A stretch of 64,000 nt of DNA from Tsukamurella paurometabola (GCF_900631615.1 NZ_LR131273.1:1860001-1924000), one strand, 5' to 3'; counted from the stretch's first letter, positions 33,358-41,674 are shown. The notes: generated by a model from the letters alone, not told the origin. A program made the numbers and translations.

Positions 33358-34018
33358 CGGTGTCCTCCGACGGTGCGGGGTGTGCGGAGTCGCGCGGCGA
33401 GGGCTGCACCGCGGCGAGGAAGGTGCGGACCATCAGTTCCGCGTGGGCGTCGAGGTCCAGGTCCGGGTCACGGGCCGCCCGGCCGGCGGCGCCGTCGATC
33501 GCGTCGCGGATCAGGCGCGCCATGATCGTCGCGTCGAAATCGGTGGAGAACTCGCCGGATTCCTGGCCGTCGCGCAGGATCCCGGCGAGCGGCGCGAGCA
33601 TCTCCTTCTCGCCGTCGCTCGGGCTGAAGGCGGGGGTACCGTCCGGGTTCCGCAGGTTGAGCACCACCTCGACCATGGCGCCCAGGAAGCGGCGCTGCTC
33701 CTTGATGTACTCGAGGTTGCTGGCGATGTAGGTGCGCAGGACGTCCGTCGCGGAGTGCTGCTCGGCGAGGCGGGGGCCCATGAACTCCGCGCCGGCTACG
33801 AACAGTTGGATCACGACCTGACGCATCAGGTCGTCCTTGCCGTCGAAGTGGTACGAGATGACGCCCTTCGAGATCCCGGCCTGCTGGGCGATGCGGGCCA
33901 GGGTGGCGCGGCCGTACCCCTCATCGGCGAGCACCTCGACCGCCGCCGCGATGATCTGGCGGCGGCGCGCCTCCTCGATGAACGACCGCTGGCCGCCCGG
34001 TTCGTTTTCTGGCCGCAT
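33350..34018 (-). CDS. TetR-family transcriptional regulator
   Basis: 222 residues. The DNA-binding domain (about 15-60) reads QIIAAAVEVLADEGYGRATL, then IAQQAGISKGVISYHFDGKD. The C-terminal part is TetR_C-like. I use the ATG at 34018; no ribosome site precedes it, but TATTTT stands about 7 bases upstream, so the mRNA is probably leaderless. An 11-bp perfect inverted repeat brackets this promoter and start. It is co-transcribed with the GT39 gene and likely autoregulated. Confidence 0.88.
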   Translation of the reverse strand: MRPENEPGGQRSFIEEARRRQIIAAAVEVLADEGYGRATLARIAQQAGISKGVISYHFDGKDDLMRQVVIQLFVAGAEFMGPRLAEQHSATDVLRTYIASNLEYIKEQRRFLGAMVEVVLNLRNPDGTPAFSPSDGEKEMLAPLAGILRDGQESGEFSTDFDATIMARLIRDAIDGAAGRAARDPDLDLDAHAELMVRTFLAAVQPSPRDSAHPAPSEDTDD

Positions 34019-34046
34019 GGTCAAAAAATAGCACGTGCGGCCAGAA
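34007..34046. promoter_or_regulatory. Perfect inverted repeat around the leaderless TetR promoter
   Basis: TTCTGGCCGCA (34007-34017) and TGCGGCCAGAA (34036-34046) are perfect 11-bp arms with an 18-bp spacer that contains the -10-like box and the ATG. The left arm lies within the first codons of the TetR gene. Such placement suits autorepression. The 160 bp beyond, up to the terminator at 34207, hold only G/C-rich sequence without a gene. Confidence 0.6.
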
Positions 34047-34206
34047 CCGTCGACCGTTTCGCCACCGGTCGTCCCCAGCGGGCCGTATTCCGCCTTCGCG
34101 TGTCGTGCATTCCCCATGTCCATGGACCTGGGGAGGCGACCGCCCCGCTAGGGGCGGTGCGGCGGTGCGGGGCGGGGCCGCGCGGGTCGGCGGGCGGTGA
34201 GACGAA

Positions 34207-34238
34207 AAACGGGGCCCTCCGTGTGGAGGGCCCCGTTT
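34207..34238 (-). terminator. Rho-independent terminator of the ferritin gene
   Basis: AAACGGGGCCCTCC, loop GTGT, GGAGGGCCCCGTTT is a perfect 14-bp stem 24 bp after the ferritin stop. On the ferritin strand it is followed by TTTTT. It is the clearest intrinsic terminator in the window. Confidence 0.88.
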
Positions 34239-34261
34239 CCCGGGCTGCAGCAGGTGGCTTA

Positions 34262-34765
34262 TCAGGCCTCGGTGGTGCGCGTCGGCCGCGAACCCAGCTC
34301 CTCGTCGAGGCGCAGGAGGCCGGGGCCGTCACCGTCGATCAGCTTGAGGCGACCGACGATCTCGCTGACCGTGGCCTCCTCCTCGACCTGCTCGTTGACG
34401 AACCACTGGATGAGGGCCTTGGAGTCGATGTCGTCCGCGGCCGCTCGGTACAGGTCGCGGATCGAGTCCGACACGCGCCGCTCGTGCTCCAGGGCGACGG
34501 TGAAGACGTCGAGGACGGTCGACACGTCCACCTTCGGGGCACCGACGGCACCGATCCGCGGGTGGTTGTCGCGGTCCGAGAGGTGATCGATCCACTTGTT
34601 GGCGTGGACGATCTCCTCGTCGGCCTGGTGACGCAGCCATGCCGCGATACCGGGCAGATCACGGATCTCCATCTCGATGGCCAGCTGGCGGTAGACCAGC
34701 GAGGCCTCGAACTCGAGCGTGATCTGGTCGTTGAACTTCTCTTCGAGGGCATCCGTGAGCTTCAT
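34262..34765 (-). CDS. Ferritin (non-haem iron storage protein)
   Basis: 167 residues, one four-helix bundle. EFEASLVYRQLAIEMEIRDL carries the first ferroxidase Glu; ADEEIVHANKWIDHLSDRD has the E-x2-H iron site; ALEHERRVSDSIRDL and QWFVNEQVEEEATVSEIV supply the further Glu residues. It resembles mycobacterial BfrB rather than haem-binding bacterioferritin. No ribosome site precedes the ATG. TTGCGG (34796-34801), a 17-bp spacer and TAGAGT (34773-34778) predict transcription from the A of the ATG. An IdeR-like box lies about 80 bp upstream. A perfect terminator follows. Confidence 0.9.
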   Translation of the reverse strand: MKLTDALEEKFNDQITLEFEASLVYRQLAIEMEIRDLPGIAAWLRHQADEEIVHANKWIDHLSDRDNHPRIGAVGAPKVDVSTVLDVFTVALEHERRVSDSIRDLYRAAADDIDSKALIQWFVNEQVEEEATVSEIVGRLKLIDGDGPGLLRLDEELGSRPTRTTEA

Positions 34766-34772
34766 GTAGCCG

Positions 34773-34801
34773 ACTCTAGAACCGTTCCAACTCTCCCGCA
34801 A
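34773..34801 (-). promoter_or_regulatory. Predicted ferritin promoter (leaderless)
   Basis: On the ferritin strand: TTGCGG at -35, 17 bp, TAGAGT at -10, then CGGCTAC and the ATG. The predicted start of transcription coincides with the start codon, and no Shine-Dalgarno sequence is present. Confidence 0.55.
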
Positions 34802-34828
34802 CGCAGGCAAGGCGACCCTTTGCGCAGG

Positions 34829-36289
34829 TCAGGGGCTATTTCTTAGGTTAGCCCTACCCCTCTTAGCCACGCCTATCGCAAGATCGAGGACCACGAAAGC
34901 GAGCAGCGAAACGCCGAACACCGGCAGGAACCAGCCCAGGAACGCGATGCCCAGAATCGCCGGAATCGCGTGCGACGGTTCGACCTTCCGGATCGCGCCC
35001 CGTGCGGGCGGCTTCGGGAGTCCGCCGCGCTTGGGCCGCCGCTGCCACCACATCAGGTAGCCGCGCACGATCACCGTGACGAGGAGCGCGGCGAACGCAA
35101 CCAATGCGATCTGGTTGAGCAGACCGAACTGCCAACCCATGTGGGTGTTGATGAGCAGCTCCGTCGCCTTCGCCAGCAGCGGCCACGAGGCGAAGGTGAG
35201 CACCGTGATCACCTGGCCCGTGGACGGATCGACGGTGGCGGAGTCGATACCCATCCGCCACGGCTGCCGGGTCTGCGCCACCGTGATCGCCACGGTCGGG
35301 TCCTTCGGGATCGACACCTGGACGGCGCCGTCGACGCCGCGCGCCGCGGCCTCGGTGACGGCCCGGTCCAGGGCCGCGATGTTCCGGGCCCGGGTCTGCT
35401 CGGCCACCTCCGGCGCCACCGTCGGTGCGGCGGAGGGCATCTGGTGGTCGGCGTGCTCGCCGCCCCCGCCCTGCCCGCCGCCCGGCGTCAGCGACGTCGA
35501 CAGCGCGGGTTTGGTCCAGCCCAGCTCGGCGCGCACCTGGCCGATGTTCTCGCCCGCGTACTTGGACCAGGTCAGGCCCGTCGCGGAGAAGAACAGCAGC
35601 CCGACGAGCAGCCACGTGCCCACGGCGGCGTGCCGGCCCATCCGGCCGCCCCGGCCCTTGGCCCTGCGGTCGTAGGTCAGCATGCGGCGCGGGTTCCCCC
35701 GGCGGTGCCGCCACCACAGGTAGAAGCCGCCGAGCGCGACGACCCACAGCCACGACGCCGCGAGCTCGCTGTAGAAGCGGCCGACATCGCCGAGGTGCAG
35801 GTCGACGTGGAGCCGGTCGATCCAGAACCGGATCGGCAGGGCCTCGACGGAGCCGTACACCGGCAGTGCGCCTTGGACCTGCGCCGATGCCGGGTCGACG
35901 TAGACGGCGAGTTGGCGCCCGTCGGCGGTCAGGGCCGGATCGTCGAACAGCACGCGGGTGGTGACTCCGGGGCCGTCCCCGGTGCGCACCGCCGCCACAG
36001 TCAGGTCGGGCCGCGACGCCTGCGCCGCGGCGACCTGCTCGGCGAGCGGCCGCGCCGGACCGTCCGTCCGCGCCTCCAACTGGTCGGCGTAGACGAACTT
36101 CTCGACGGTGGGAGCGGCGGCGTACAGACCGCCGCTGATCGCGGCGATGAGCAGGAACGGGCCCACGAGCAGGCCCGCGTAGAAGTGCAGCCGCAGAATC
36201 GCGGCGCGCCACCCGGACCGCGGCGAAGAGGCGGACGGCGAAGGATCGGTCGGCGGCGCGTTCTCGGCCGCCGAATCGGTGATGGACAT
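34829..36289 (-). CDS. PepSY-associated transmembrane protein
   Basis: 486 residues with four main membrane segments: AGLLVGPFLLIAAISGGLYA near 40, WLWVVALGGFYLWWRHRRG near 190, HAAVGTWLLVGLLFFSATGL near 230, then helices in the C-terminal quarter. A PepSY-like extracytoplasmic domain lies between. The conserved RLHVDLHLGDVGRFYSELAA is typical of PepSY_TM proteins linked to iron or copper handling. A His-rich segment (EHADHQMP, near 275) could bind metal. It follows the Met/His-rich gene by 88 bp on the same strand. Its 3' end contains the ferritin IdeR-like box. Confidence 0.8.
   Translation of the reverse strand: MSITDSAAENAPPTDPSPSASSPRSGWRAAILRLHFYAGLLVGPFLLIAAISGGLYAAAPTVEKFVYADQLEARTDGPARPLAEQVAAAQASRPDLTVAAVRTGDGPGVTTRVLFDDPALTADGRQLAVYVDPASAQVQGALPVYGSVEALPIRFWIDRLHVDLHLGDVGRFYSELAASWLWVVALGGFYLWWRHRRGNPRRMLTYDRRAKGRGGRMGRHAAVGTWLLVGLLFFSATGLTWSKYAGENIGQVRAELGWTKPALSTSLTPGGGQGGGGEHADHQMPSAAPTVAPEVAEQTRARNIAALDRAVTEAAARGVDGAVQVSIPKDPTVAITVAQTRQPWRMGIDSATVDPSTGQVITVLTFASWPLLAKATELLINTHMGWQFGLLNQIALVAFAALLVTVIVRGYLMWWQRRPKRGGLPKPPARGAIRKVEPSHAIPAILGIAFLGWFLPVFGVSLLAFVVLDLAIGVAKRGRANLRNSP
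34843..34881. promoter_or_regulatory. IdeR/DtxR-like iron boxes upstream of ferritin
   Basis: TTAGGTTAGCCCTACCCCT at 34843-34861 has a perfect 9-base left half of the 19-bp IdeR consensus (13 of 19 overall). A weaker second match begins at 34863 (TTAGCCACGCC). They lie within the last codons of the PepSY gene, 78-116 bp upstream of the ferritin ATG. In mycobacteria IdeR activates bfrB from boxes upstream of the promoter; the same is inferred here. Confidence 0.6.
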
Positions 36290-36377
36290 GAGGACACCTC
36301 ACGAGGGTTGTGCGCGTACGCGCGGGAAGCCCGGGCGGCGACGGCCGATCCGGGCGGAGGACGGAAGGAGTGAGGTG

Positions 36378-37067
36378 TCAGGCGGGCGGCGCGCGCAGCG
36401 CCCCGTGCCGGGCGAGCACCGGGAGGGGGACCGCGCGGAAGCTCCAGATCGGCGCGACGACGGCGCGCGACGGCTCCCGCCACGTCGGGGTGAGGGGCGT
36501 GAGTGTCGCCAGCGCGGTGCGCAGCGCGTGCTCGGCACCGGCGATGACGGCACCGGCGACCACGGCGGCCACGAGGTGCGCCGCGGCCATGGCGGGGCTC
36601 AGGGCGAGATGGCCCATCGTGAGGCCGAGCGCGAGGTGGCCCGAACCCTGCCCGACGAGCAGCAGTCCGGCGGTGGTCCGCGCGCCGGCCGTGCGCGGCC
36701 GTGCGGCGAGGAGGCCGAGCGCTGTGCACACCACGGCCAGCAGGGCGACGGCCGTCATCGGGATCGACGGTGCCGCGGCGACGTCGGGCACGACCGTCGC
36801 CGGCATCGTGTGCATCGCGTGCCCGCCCGCGGCGTGCCCGGGCATCGTCGCCATGCCGTGCCCCGCCATGGAGGACATGTCGTGCCCGGGCATCGAACCG
36901 CCCGGCATCGAGTGGCCCGGCATCGAACCGCCCGGCATCGAGTGGCCCGCCATCGCGGAACCGCTGCCGCGCATGGCGACCGCGTGCGCCGTCAGGCTCG
37001 CGGCGAAGGAGACCGCGCCCACCGCTGCGCCACGGACGGTGGCTTCGGGGCTGGCGGGGCGGAACAC
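36378..37067 (-). CDS. Met/His-rich membrane protein, likely copper-related
   Basis: 229 residues, not a named family to me. After an N-terminal helix come about five repeats of the type PGGSMPGHSM, then GHDMSSMAGHGM and GGHAMHTM (residues about 38-85), a pattern that binds Cu(I) in known copper proteins. Four membrane helices follow (VALLAVVCTALGLLAARP, AGLLLVGQGSGHLALGL and others), some with further His and Met. GTG at 37067 has TAGTAT 7 bases upstream and no ribosome site, so it is probably leaderless. It precedes the PepSY gene and likely forms a metal-handling pair with it. Confidence 0.72.
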   Translation of the reverse strand: MFRPASPEATVRGAAVGAVSFAASLTAHAVAMRGSGSAMAGHSMPGGSMPGHSMPGGSMPGHDMSSMAGHGMATMPGHAAGGHAMHTMPATVVPDVAAAPSIPMTAVALLAVVCTALGLLAARPRTAGARTTAGLLLVGQGSGHLALGLTMGHLALSPAMAAAHLVAAVVAGAVIAGAEHALRTALATLTPLTPTWREPSRAVVAPIWSFRAVPLPVLARHGALRAPPA

Positions 37068-37074
37068 AGCGGGA

Positions 37075-37092
37075 ATACTACTCCCTGTAGGG
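37075..37092 (-). promoter_or_regulatory. Promoter and CCCTGTAGGG palindrome upstream of the Met/His-rich gene
   Basis: TAGTAT (37075-37080, read on the minus strand) is a -10-like box next to CCCT-gt-AGGG (37083-37092). GC-rich palindromes of this shape beside a -10 box resemble actinobacterial copper-repressor (CsoR/RicR) sites, but the match is loose and no regulator gene is adjacent. Confidence 0.4.
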
Positions 37093-37106
37093 GACGGAAC
37101 CGCAGG

Positions 37107-37697
37107 TCAGGAACGGGCCGCGGTGAGGAACGCGCGGATCAGCGTGGAATCCTTCACGCCGGGTGCGGACTCGACACCGCTGGAGACGTCCACACCCGAT
37201 GGGCCGAAGGCCGCGATCAGGTCGGCCACGTTGCCGGGGCGCAGGCCGCCGGCGAGCAGCCAGTCGACGGTGGGCGGCACCGGCAGGTCCGCGGGGGAGA
37301 ACGTCGTGCCGGAGCCGGGCACCGTCGCATCGATGAGCAGGCGATCGTCGCTCGTGTGGCCCGCAGCGGTGAACCGGGCGGCGGAGATCGCACGGATGGT
37401 GCGGAAGCCGGCCGCGGCGGCGCGCGCGAAGTGGCCGTCGGGCTCGTCGCCGTGCAGCTGGATCGTGCCGACCCCGGCCGCGCGGGCGAGCCGCAGCACC
37501 TCGTCGATCGGCTGGCCGCGGAACACGCCGACGGTCTCGACCGCGTCCGGCACGCGCGCGACCAGGGGTGCGGCCTCGTCGGGGGTGATCAGCCGGACGC
37601 TGCCCGGGGCGAAGACGAAGCCCACGGCGTCGGCCCCGGCCTCGACCGCGGCGTCCACGGTCTCGGGCGTCCGCAGCCCACACACCTTGACGAACAC
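37107..37697 (-). CDS. trpF: Phosphoribosylanthranilate isomerase
   Basis: 196 residues, a (beta/alpha)8 enzyme of tryptophan synthesis. The catalytic Cys lies in VKVCGLRTPE (residues 3-12), then GADAVGFVFAPGSVR, IQLHGDE, LLIDATVPGSGTTF (general-acid Asp) and LAGGLRPGNV, ending in GVDVSSGVESAPGVKD; all TrpF motifs are intact. It starts at GTG 37697 with TAATAT six bases upstream, so it is probably leaderless. The surrounding genes are not trp genes. Most actinobacteria lack trpF and use the bifunctional PriA, so an isolated complete TrpF is unusual. Confidence 0.9.
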   Translation of the reverse strand: MFVKVCGLRTPETVDAAVEAGADAVGFVFAPGSVRLITPDEAAPLVARVPDAVETVGVFRGQPIDEVLRLARAAGVGTIQLHGDEPDGHFARAAAAGFRTIRAISAARFTAAGHTSDDRLLIDATVPGSGTTFSPADLPVPPTVDWLLAGGLRPGNVADLIAAFGPSGVDVSSGVESAPGVKDSTLIRAFLTAARS

Positions 37698-37711
37698 GGG
37701 CCGATATTAGG

Positions 37712-38002
37712 TCACGGCATCCCGGGGATGGCCCCGGGAGCGCCCGGCGCCGTCGGCACGGCGGCCGGGGGAGCCGTCGGGGCCGGCATCGTGCACGGCG
37801 GGAACGTCGGGTTGTAGGGCGGCGTGCACAGCTGCATGACGCAGTTCTTGCCGTTCCAGAAGGGCGTCTGCCCCGGCGGGCACGGCTCGAGCGCGTTCGC
37901 GGTCCCGACCGCGATGGGCGAGACGATCGTCATCGAGACCACGCCGAAGGCGGCGAGGCCGGTGGCCAGCGCCCGGCTGCGCAGGGAGCGTCGGTGTGCC
38001 AT
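37712..38002 (-). CDS. Small secreted proline-rich protein
   Basis: 96 residues. A basic N-terminus and a hydrophobic stretch (ALATGLAAFGVVSMTIVSPI) end in a signal-peptidase-like site (TANALE, about residue 37). The mature part is about 58 residues with two or three Cys (LEPCPPGQTPFWNGKNCVM, LCTPPYN) and a Pro/Ala-rich tail. Small secreted proteins with a CPPGQ motif of this kind are common in mycolate actinobacteria, function unknown. It lies 15 bp before trpF on the same strand. The ATG at 38002 follows an AAGGGG site. Confidence 0.75.
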   Translation of the reverse strand: MAHRRSLRSRALATGLAAFGVVSMTIVSPIAVGTANALEPCPPGQTPFWNGKNCVMQLCTPPYNPTFPPCTMPAPTAPPAAVPTAPGAPGAIPGMP

Positions 38003-38067
38003 GAGAAACCCCTTCTTCGCGAATTTGAGTTTCAGACTAGCAAGGGGCGCTGCGATCGCACAGCCGG

Positions 38068-39870
38068 TCAGGGGAGGTCGCCGCCCGCGGCGCGGAGGAA
38101 GGCCCCGCTGACGGAGACCGCGGGGGCGGAGCTCTCGCCGGAGACCACGAGCGTCGCGAAGGCGAGGTCGCCGACGATGCCGGCGAACCAGCCGTGCGCG
38201 TGGGTGTTGTCGCCGAACTCCGCGGTCCCGGTCTTGCCGCCGAGCCCCTCGATGTCGCGCAGGGCCGTCGCCGTCCCGGACGTCACGGTCTCCCGCATCG
38301 CGGTGCGCAGTGCGTCGGCCACGCCCGGATCGATCGGCTGGGGCTGCGCACTCGCGGGGGCCGGCTCGCCGTCGAACAGGGAGGGCCGGACCATGGTGCG
38401 GGCGGCGAGCGACGCCTCCACGACGGCCAGGCCGAACGGCGACGCGGTCACCCGGCCCTGGCCGATGGACTCCTCCACCCGCTCGGCGGGCGTGCGGGCG
38501 GCGGGGACGGAGCCCGTCACCGTCGTGACCCCCGGGATGGTGAAGTCGACGCCCAGGCCGAACCGCTTGGCCGTGTCCGTGAGGGCGGTGTCGCCGAGCC
38601 GGGTGCCCAGGCCCGCCATCGTGGTGTTGCACGACCTCGCGAAGGCGGTGTGCAGGGGCACCGTGCCGAGTGCGAACTCGTCCTCGTTGGGAATCGAGCG
38701 GTCGCCGAACGTCGCACGACCGGGGCAGGCGAGCTGCGCATCGGGCGTGGTGACCTTCGCGTCCAGCGCCGCGGCGGTCGTGATGGTCTTGAACGTCGAC
38801 CCGGGCGCGTAGAGCCCGGTGAGCGCGACGGGGCCCTGCTTGTCCGCGGCCGCGTTCTGCGCCACCGCCAGGATCCCGCCGGTGGACGGGCGGATCGCGA
38901 CGAGCATCGTCGGGCGCTTCTCCCCGGCGACCGCCGCGGTGGCGGCGCGCTGCAGCCCGCTGTCGAGGGTGCTCCGGACCGGCTGCACGGGCGCCGCCGG
39001 GAAGGAGTCGACGAGCCGCAGCGGTCTGCCCTCGCGGTCGACGACGGTGACGGAGGAGCCGGCCGCGGCGTCGACGGTGCTGCGCCACCGCTCCTCGAGG
39101 CCCGCGACGACGGGTGAGCGCAGCACCGGCGCGGCCGTGAGGAGGCGTCCCTCCTCGCGGACCGTCACGCCGTCGATCCCGGTGAGCCGGCCCACCTTCT
39201 TCGCGTCGGCGGCCCGCAGCGAGATCACGGCCGTCGGCGAGTCCTTGCCCTCCACCGTCTTCCGGAGCCCGGCCGCGGTCACCGTCGGGTCGGCGGCGGC
39301 GAGACGGGTGGCCAGGGCGTCGGCGGCGGACGCGGCCTTCGCGGGGTCCAGGTTCACGACGGTGACCGTCTGCCAGGTCATGAACGGCGCGTTCTTCCGG
39401 TCCAGGACGGGGGTGCTGTAGGGCTTCTCGTCCGCGTAGAGCAGGCGCGCGCCCTCGGACGTCGCGTCCGGATGCACGATGGTCGGCTCCCAGGTGACCT
39501 TTCCGCCGCCCGCGGCGACCTTGGTGGTGAACCGGACGCCGTGGTGACGGGGCAGCGCCCACGACCACGTGAGCGTCCGGTCCTCGCCGTCCTTGCCGGC
39601 GGTCACCGTCGGCTTCGCATCGCCCATGCCGTCGAAGGTGGCCTGGAGCGCCTTCGTGGCGGACTCCGGATCGGAGGTGAGGTTGGCGGCGTGGGCGGCA
39701 TCGCGGCCCGAGAGTGCGGTCGCGAACTTCGTCACCACGTCGTCCTCCGAGCACGCGACGAGGGATCCGGCGAGGGCGGCGGCCACGAGGATCGCCGCAC
39801 CGCCGCGGGCGGCTCGGGCCGGGGCGGCGCCGGCAGCGGGGCGGGCGGGCCTGATCGAGACGGAGCGCAT
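38068..39870 (-). CDS. Penicillin-binding lipoprotein (class B PBP, Rv2864c-like)
   Basis: 600 residues. A lipoprotein signal ends in the lipobox LVAC (Cys near 40). An NTF2-like MecA_N domain comes next, then a dimer domain, then the transpeptidase domain with SxxK in APGSTFKTITTAAAL, SxN in ARSCNTTMAGL and KTGT in GLGGKTGTAEF. It cross-links peptidoglycan outside the membrane. Size and architecture match M. tuberculosis Rv2864c (603 residues). I start at the ATG at 39870, just before the signal; the frame is open much further upstream but carries no signal there. Confidence 0.9.
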   Translation of the reverse strand: MRSVSIRPARPAAGAAPARAARGGAAILVAAALAGSLVACSEDDVVTKFATALSGRDAAHAANLTSDPESATKALQATFDGMGDAKPTVTAGKDGEDRTLTWSWALPRHHGVRFTTKVAAGGGKVTWEPTIVHPDATSEGARLLYADEKPYSTPVLDRKNAPFMTWQTVTVVNLDPAKAASAADALATRLAAADPTVTAAGLRKTVEGKDSPTAVISLRAADAKKVGRLTGIDGVTVREEGRLLTAAPVLRSPVVAGLEERWRSTVDAAAGSSVTVVDREGRPLRLVDSFPAAPVQPVRSTLDSGLQRAATAAVAGEKRPTMLVAIRPSTGGILAVAQNAAADKQGPVALTGLYAPGSTFKTITTAAALDAKVTTPDAQLACPGRATFGDRSIPNEDEFALGTVPLHTAFARSCNTTMAGLGTRLGDTALTDTAKRFGLGVDFTIPGVTTVTGSVPAARTPAERVEESIGQGRVTASPFGLAVVEASLAARTMVRPSLFDGEPAPASAQPQPIDPGVADALRTAMRETVTSGTATALRDIEGLGGKTGTAEFGDNTHAHGWFAGIVGDLAFATLVVSGESSAPAVSVSGAFLRAAGGDLP

Positions 39871-39941
39871 GCGACCAGTCAACCCGCGCGCCGCGATACC
39901 CGCCAAAGAGCGAAACCAGTGTCGACGATAGCGATTCGCTA

Positions 39942-40832
39942 TCAATGCTGGTCGAGCGGTACGCGAAGCGCGTCGACCGCGATGGCCGCCACCGTCCCGA
40001 TGGCCGCGTCCACCCGCGGCAGGCTCGGATCGTTGCGCGCCGCGTGCGTGAACACCGCCACCGCCACGGGGTGCTCCCCGGGGTAGGTCACGACCGCTAC
40101 CTCGTTGCGGAGCGCGCCCAGCGTCCCGGTCTTCCCCGCGATCGACGGGGCCGAACCGAAACCCGAGGCGATGCGGTGCCGGAAGACCTGGCCCGCGAGC
40201 GCCGACCGGGCGAAGGCGCACTGCTCCGCCGACGCCGCCGTATCGGACCAGACCGCGGCGAGCAGGGCCGTCATGTCGGCGGCGGTGGTCGCGCTGCCGA
40301 AGGTCGGGTCGTAGGCGCGCACCGGCCGGGCGAGGTCGTCGTCGGCGAGCGCCGCGAAGGCCTCGGCGACGGTGTGCGTATCCGTCTCCGCCATCATCGC
40401 GGCGTGGATCTCCGCGTCGCCGCCCACGATCCGCGTGCCGCGCAGCCCCAGGTCGCGGGCGGCCTCCTGCACGGCGGCCAGGCCCACGAGCCGCATCAGC
40501 ACCCCCGCCGCGGCGTTGTCCGAGACCGCGACCATCGACCGCAGCAGGTCGCGCACGCTCATCTCGACCGGATCCGACAGCGTGGCGATCCCCGTCGGCC
40601 CCGGCGTCGACACCGCGGGGTCCACGGTGATCCGGGCGCGGGGATCGAGTCGGCCGGCATCGACGGCCCGCGCAGCGGCGACCAGCAGGACCACCTTGTA
40701 GACGGAGGCGGGCACGACGGCCTGCGCGCCGCGCACCGACAGCGCGGCCGGGTGCCCCACGACGCGAGCGTGCAGCCAGCCGTTGCACCCGGCGTCGGCG
40801 AAGACGGCGTCGATCCGCTCGGCGGCGGTCAC
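39942..40832 (-). CDS. Class A beta-lactamase-like serine hydrolase without signal peptide
   Basis: 296 residues of the penicillin-recognising fold. SxxK is VPASVYKVVLL (near 43), SDN is MVAVSDNAAAGVLM (near 107) and KTG is SIAGKTGTLGALRNEVAVV (near 220). There is no signal peptide from the GTG at 40832, which overlaps the LysR stop as GTGA, so it may be cytoplasmic or the export signal has been lost. True class A enzymes have Glu166 in an ExxLN motif; I do not see a clear one, so beta-lactam hydrolysis is uncertain. Transcribed with the LysR gene. Confidence 0.78.
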   Translation of the reverse strand: MTAAERIDAVFADAGCNGWLHARVVGHPAALSVRGAQAVVPASVYKVVLLVAAARAVDAGRLDPRARITVDPAVSTPGPTGIATLSDPVEMSVRDLLRSMVAVSDNAAAGVLMRLVGLAAVQEAARDLGLRGTRIVGGDAEIHAAMMAETDTHTVAEAFAALADDDLARPVRAYDPTFGSATTAADMTALLAAVWSDTAASAEQCAFARSALAGQVFRHRIASGFGSAPSIAGKTGTLGALRNEVAVVTYPGEHPVAVAVFTHAARNDPSLPRVDAAIGTVAAIAVDALRVPLDQH

Positions 40833-41674
40833 CGGCCCAGCCGCCACAGCACCGACTCGAGTCGCGCGGCGTCCGGATGGTCGCGGCGGCCGAGGACCTT
40901 GACCCGCAACGGGAAATCCGTCGCGGGGCGGCGTGCGGTGCCGTCGGGGACGACGCTCCCCGCGAGGACCGGAGTGAACGCGAGGCCCGCCGCCACGGCC
41001 GCGTGCGCGGCGGCCTCGGTCTCGGAGATGAGCACGGTGGAGGTGATGCCCCGCGCCGTGAGCCGGTCCAGGAGAAGGTCCGCCGCGGGCGGATTCGCAG
41101 CGCGCGGCGGCAGCGCCACCGCCAGCGCCGACAGGTCGCGCAGGCGCGTCGACCGGAAACCGTCGGGCACCAGGAAGTCCCGCGGCAGCGCGATCACGGG
41201 CCCCGACGGTGCGCCGTCCCCCAGCACGGGATGCTCCACCACGGCGACGTCCAGCAGGTCCTCGGCGACGGCCCGCGCCAGCTGGGGTGAAGCCCCGGCC
41301 GAGAGGGTGAGCGGCGCACCGTCGCCGCCGGGAGTGAGCGCGGCGGCGCACGCGGCGGCCACCGTCGAACCGAGCGCGTCGCACAGAGCCACCCGCCGCT
41401 CCCCGGTGCCCGCGCCCAGGCGCGCCGCCTCGGCGACGAAGCGGTCCGCGTCGCGGACCATGACCCGCGCCCGGGGGAGCAGCTCCCGTCCCGCCGGGGT
41501 GAGGTCGGCGCCCCGTCGGCTGCGGTCGATGAGCGTCACCCCCAGGGCCTCCTCGAGCCGGCGCAGGCCCGCCGAGACGGGCGGCTGCGTGATGCCGAGC
41601 CGGTCGGCGGCGCGGCCGAAGTGCTGCTCCTCGGCGACCGCGACGAAGAAGCGCAGGTGCCGGATGAGGTCCAT
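40829..41674 (-). CDS. LysR-family transcriptional regulator
   Basis: 281 residues. The N-terminal winged helix reads HLRFFVAVAEEQHFGRAADR, then LGITQPPVSAGLRRLEEALG, a textbook LysR DNA-binding domain. A two-lobed effector domain follows. Unlike most LysR genes it is not divergent from its likely target; it precedes the beta-lactamase-like gene with a 4-bp overlap. A PucR-type gene is divergent 63 bp away, and the gap between them could hold its operator. Confidence 0.9.
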   Translation of the reverse strand: MDLIRHLRFFVAVAEEQHFGRAADRLGITQPPVSAGLRRLEEALGVTLIDRSRRGADLTPAGRELLPRARVMVRDADRFVAEAARLGAGTGERRVALCDALGSTVAAACAAALTPGGDGAPLTLSAGASPQLARAVAEDLLDVAVVEHPVLGDGAPSGPVIALPRDFLVPDGFRSTRLRDLSALAVALPPRAANPPAADLLLDRLTARGITSTVLISETEAAAHAAVAAGLAFTPVLAGSVVPDGTARRPATDFPLRVKVLGRRDHPDAARLESVLWRLGR

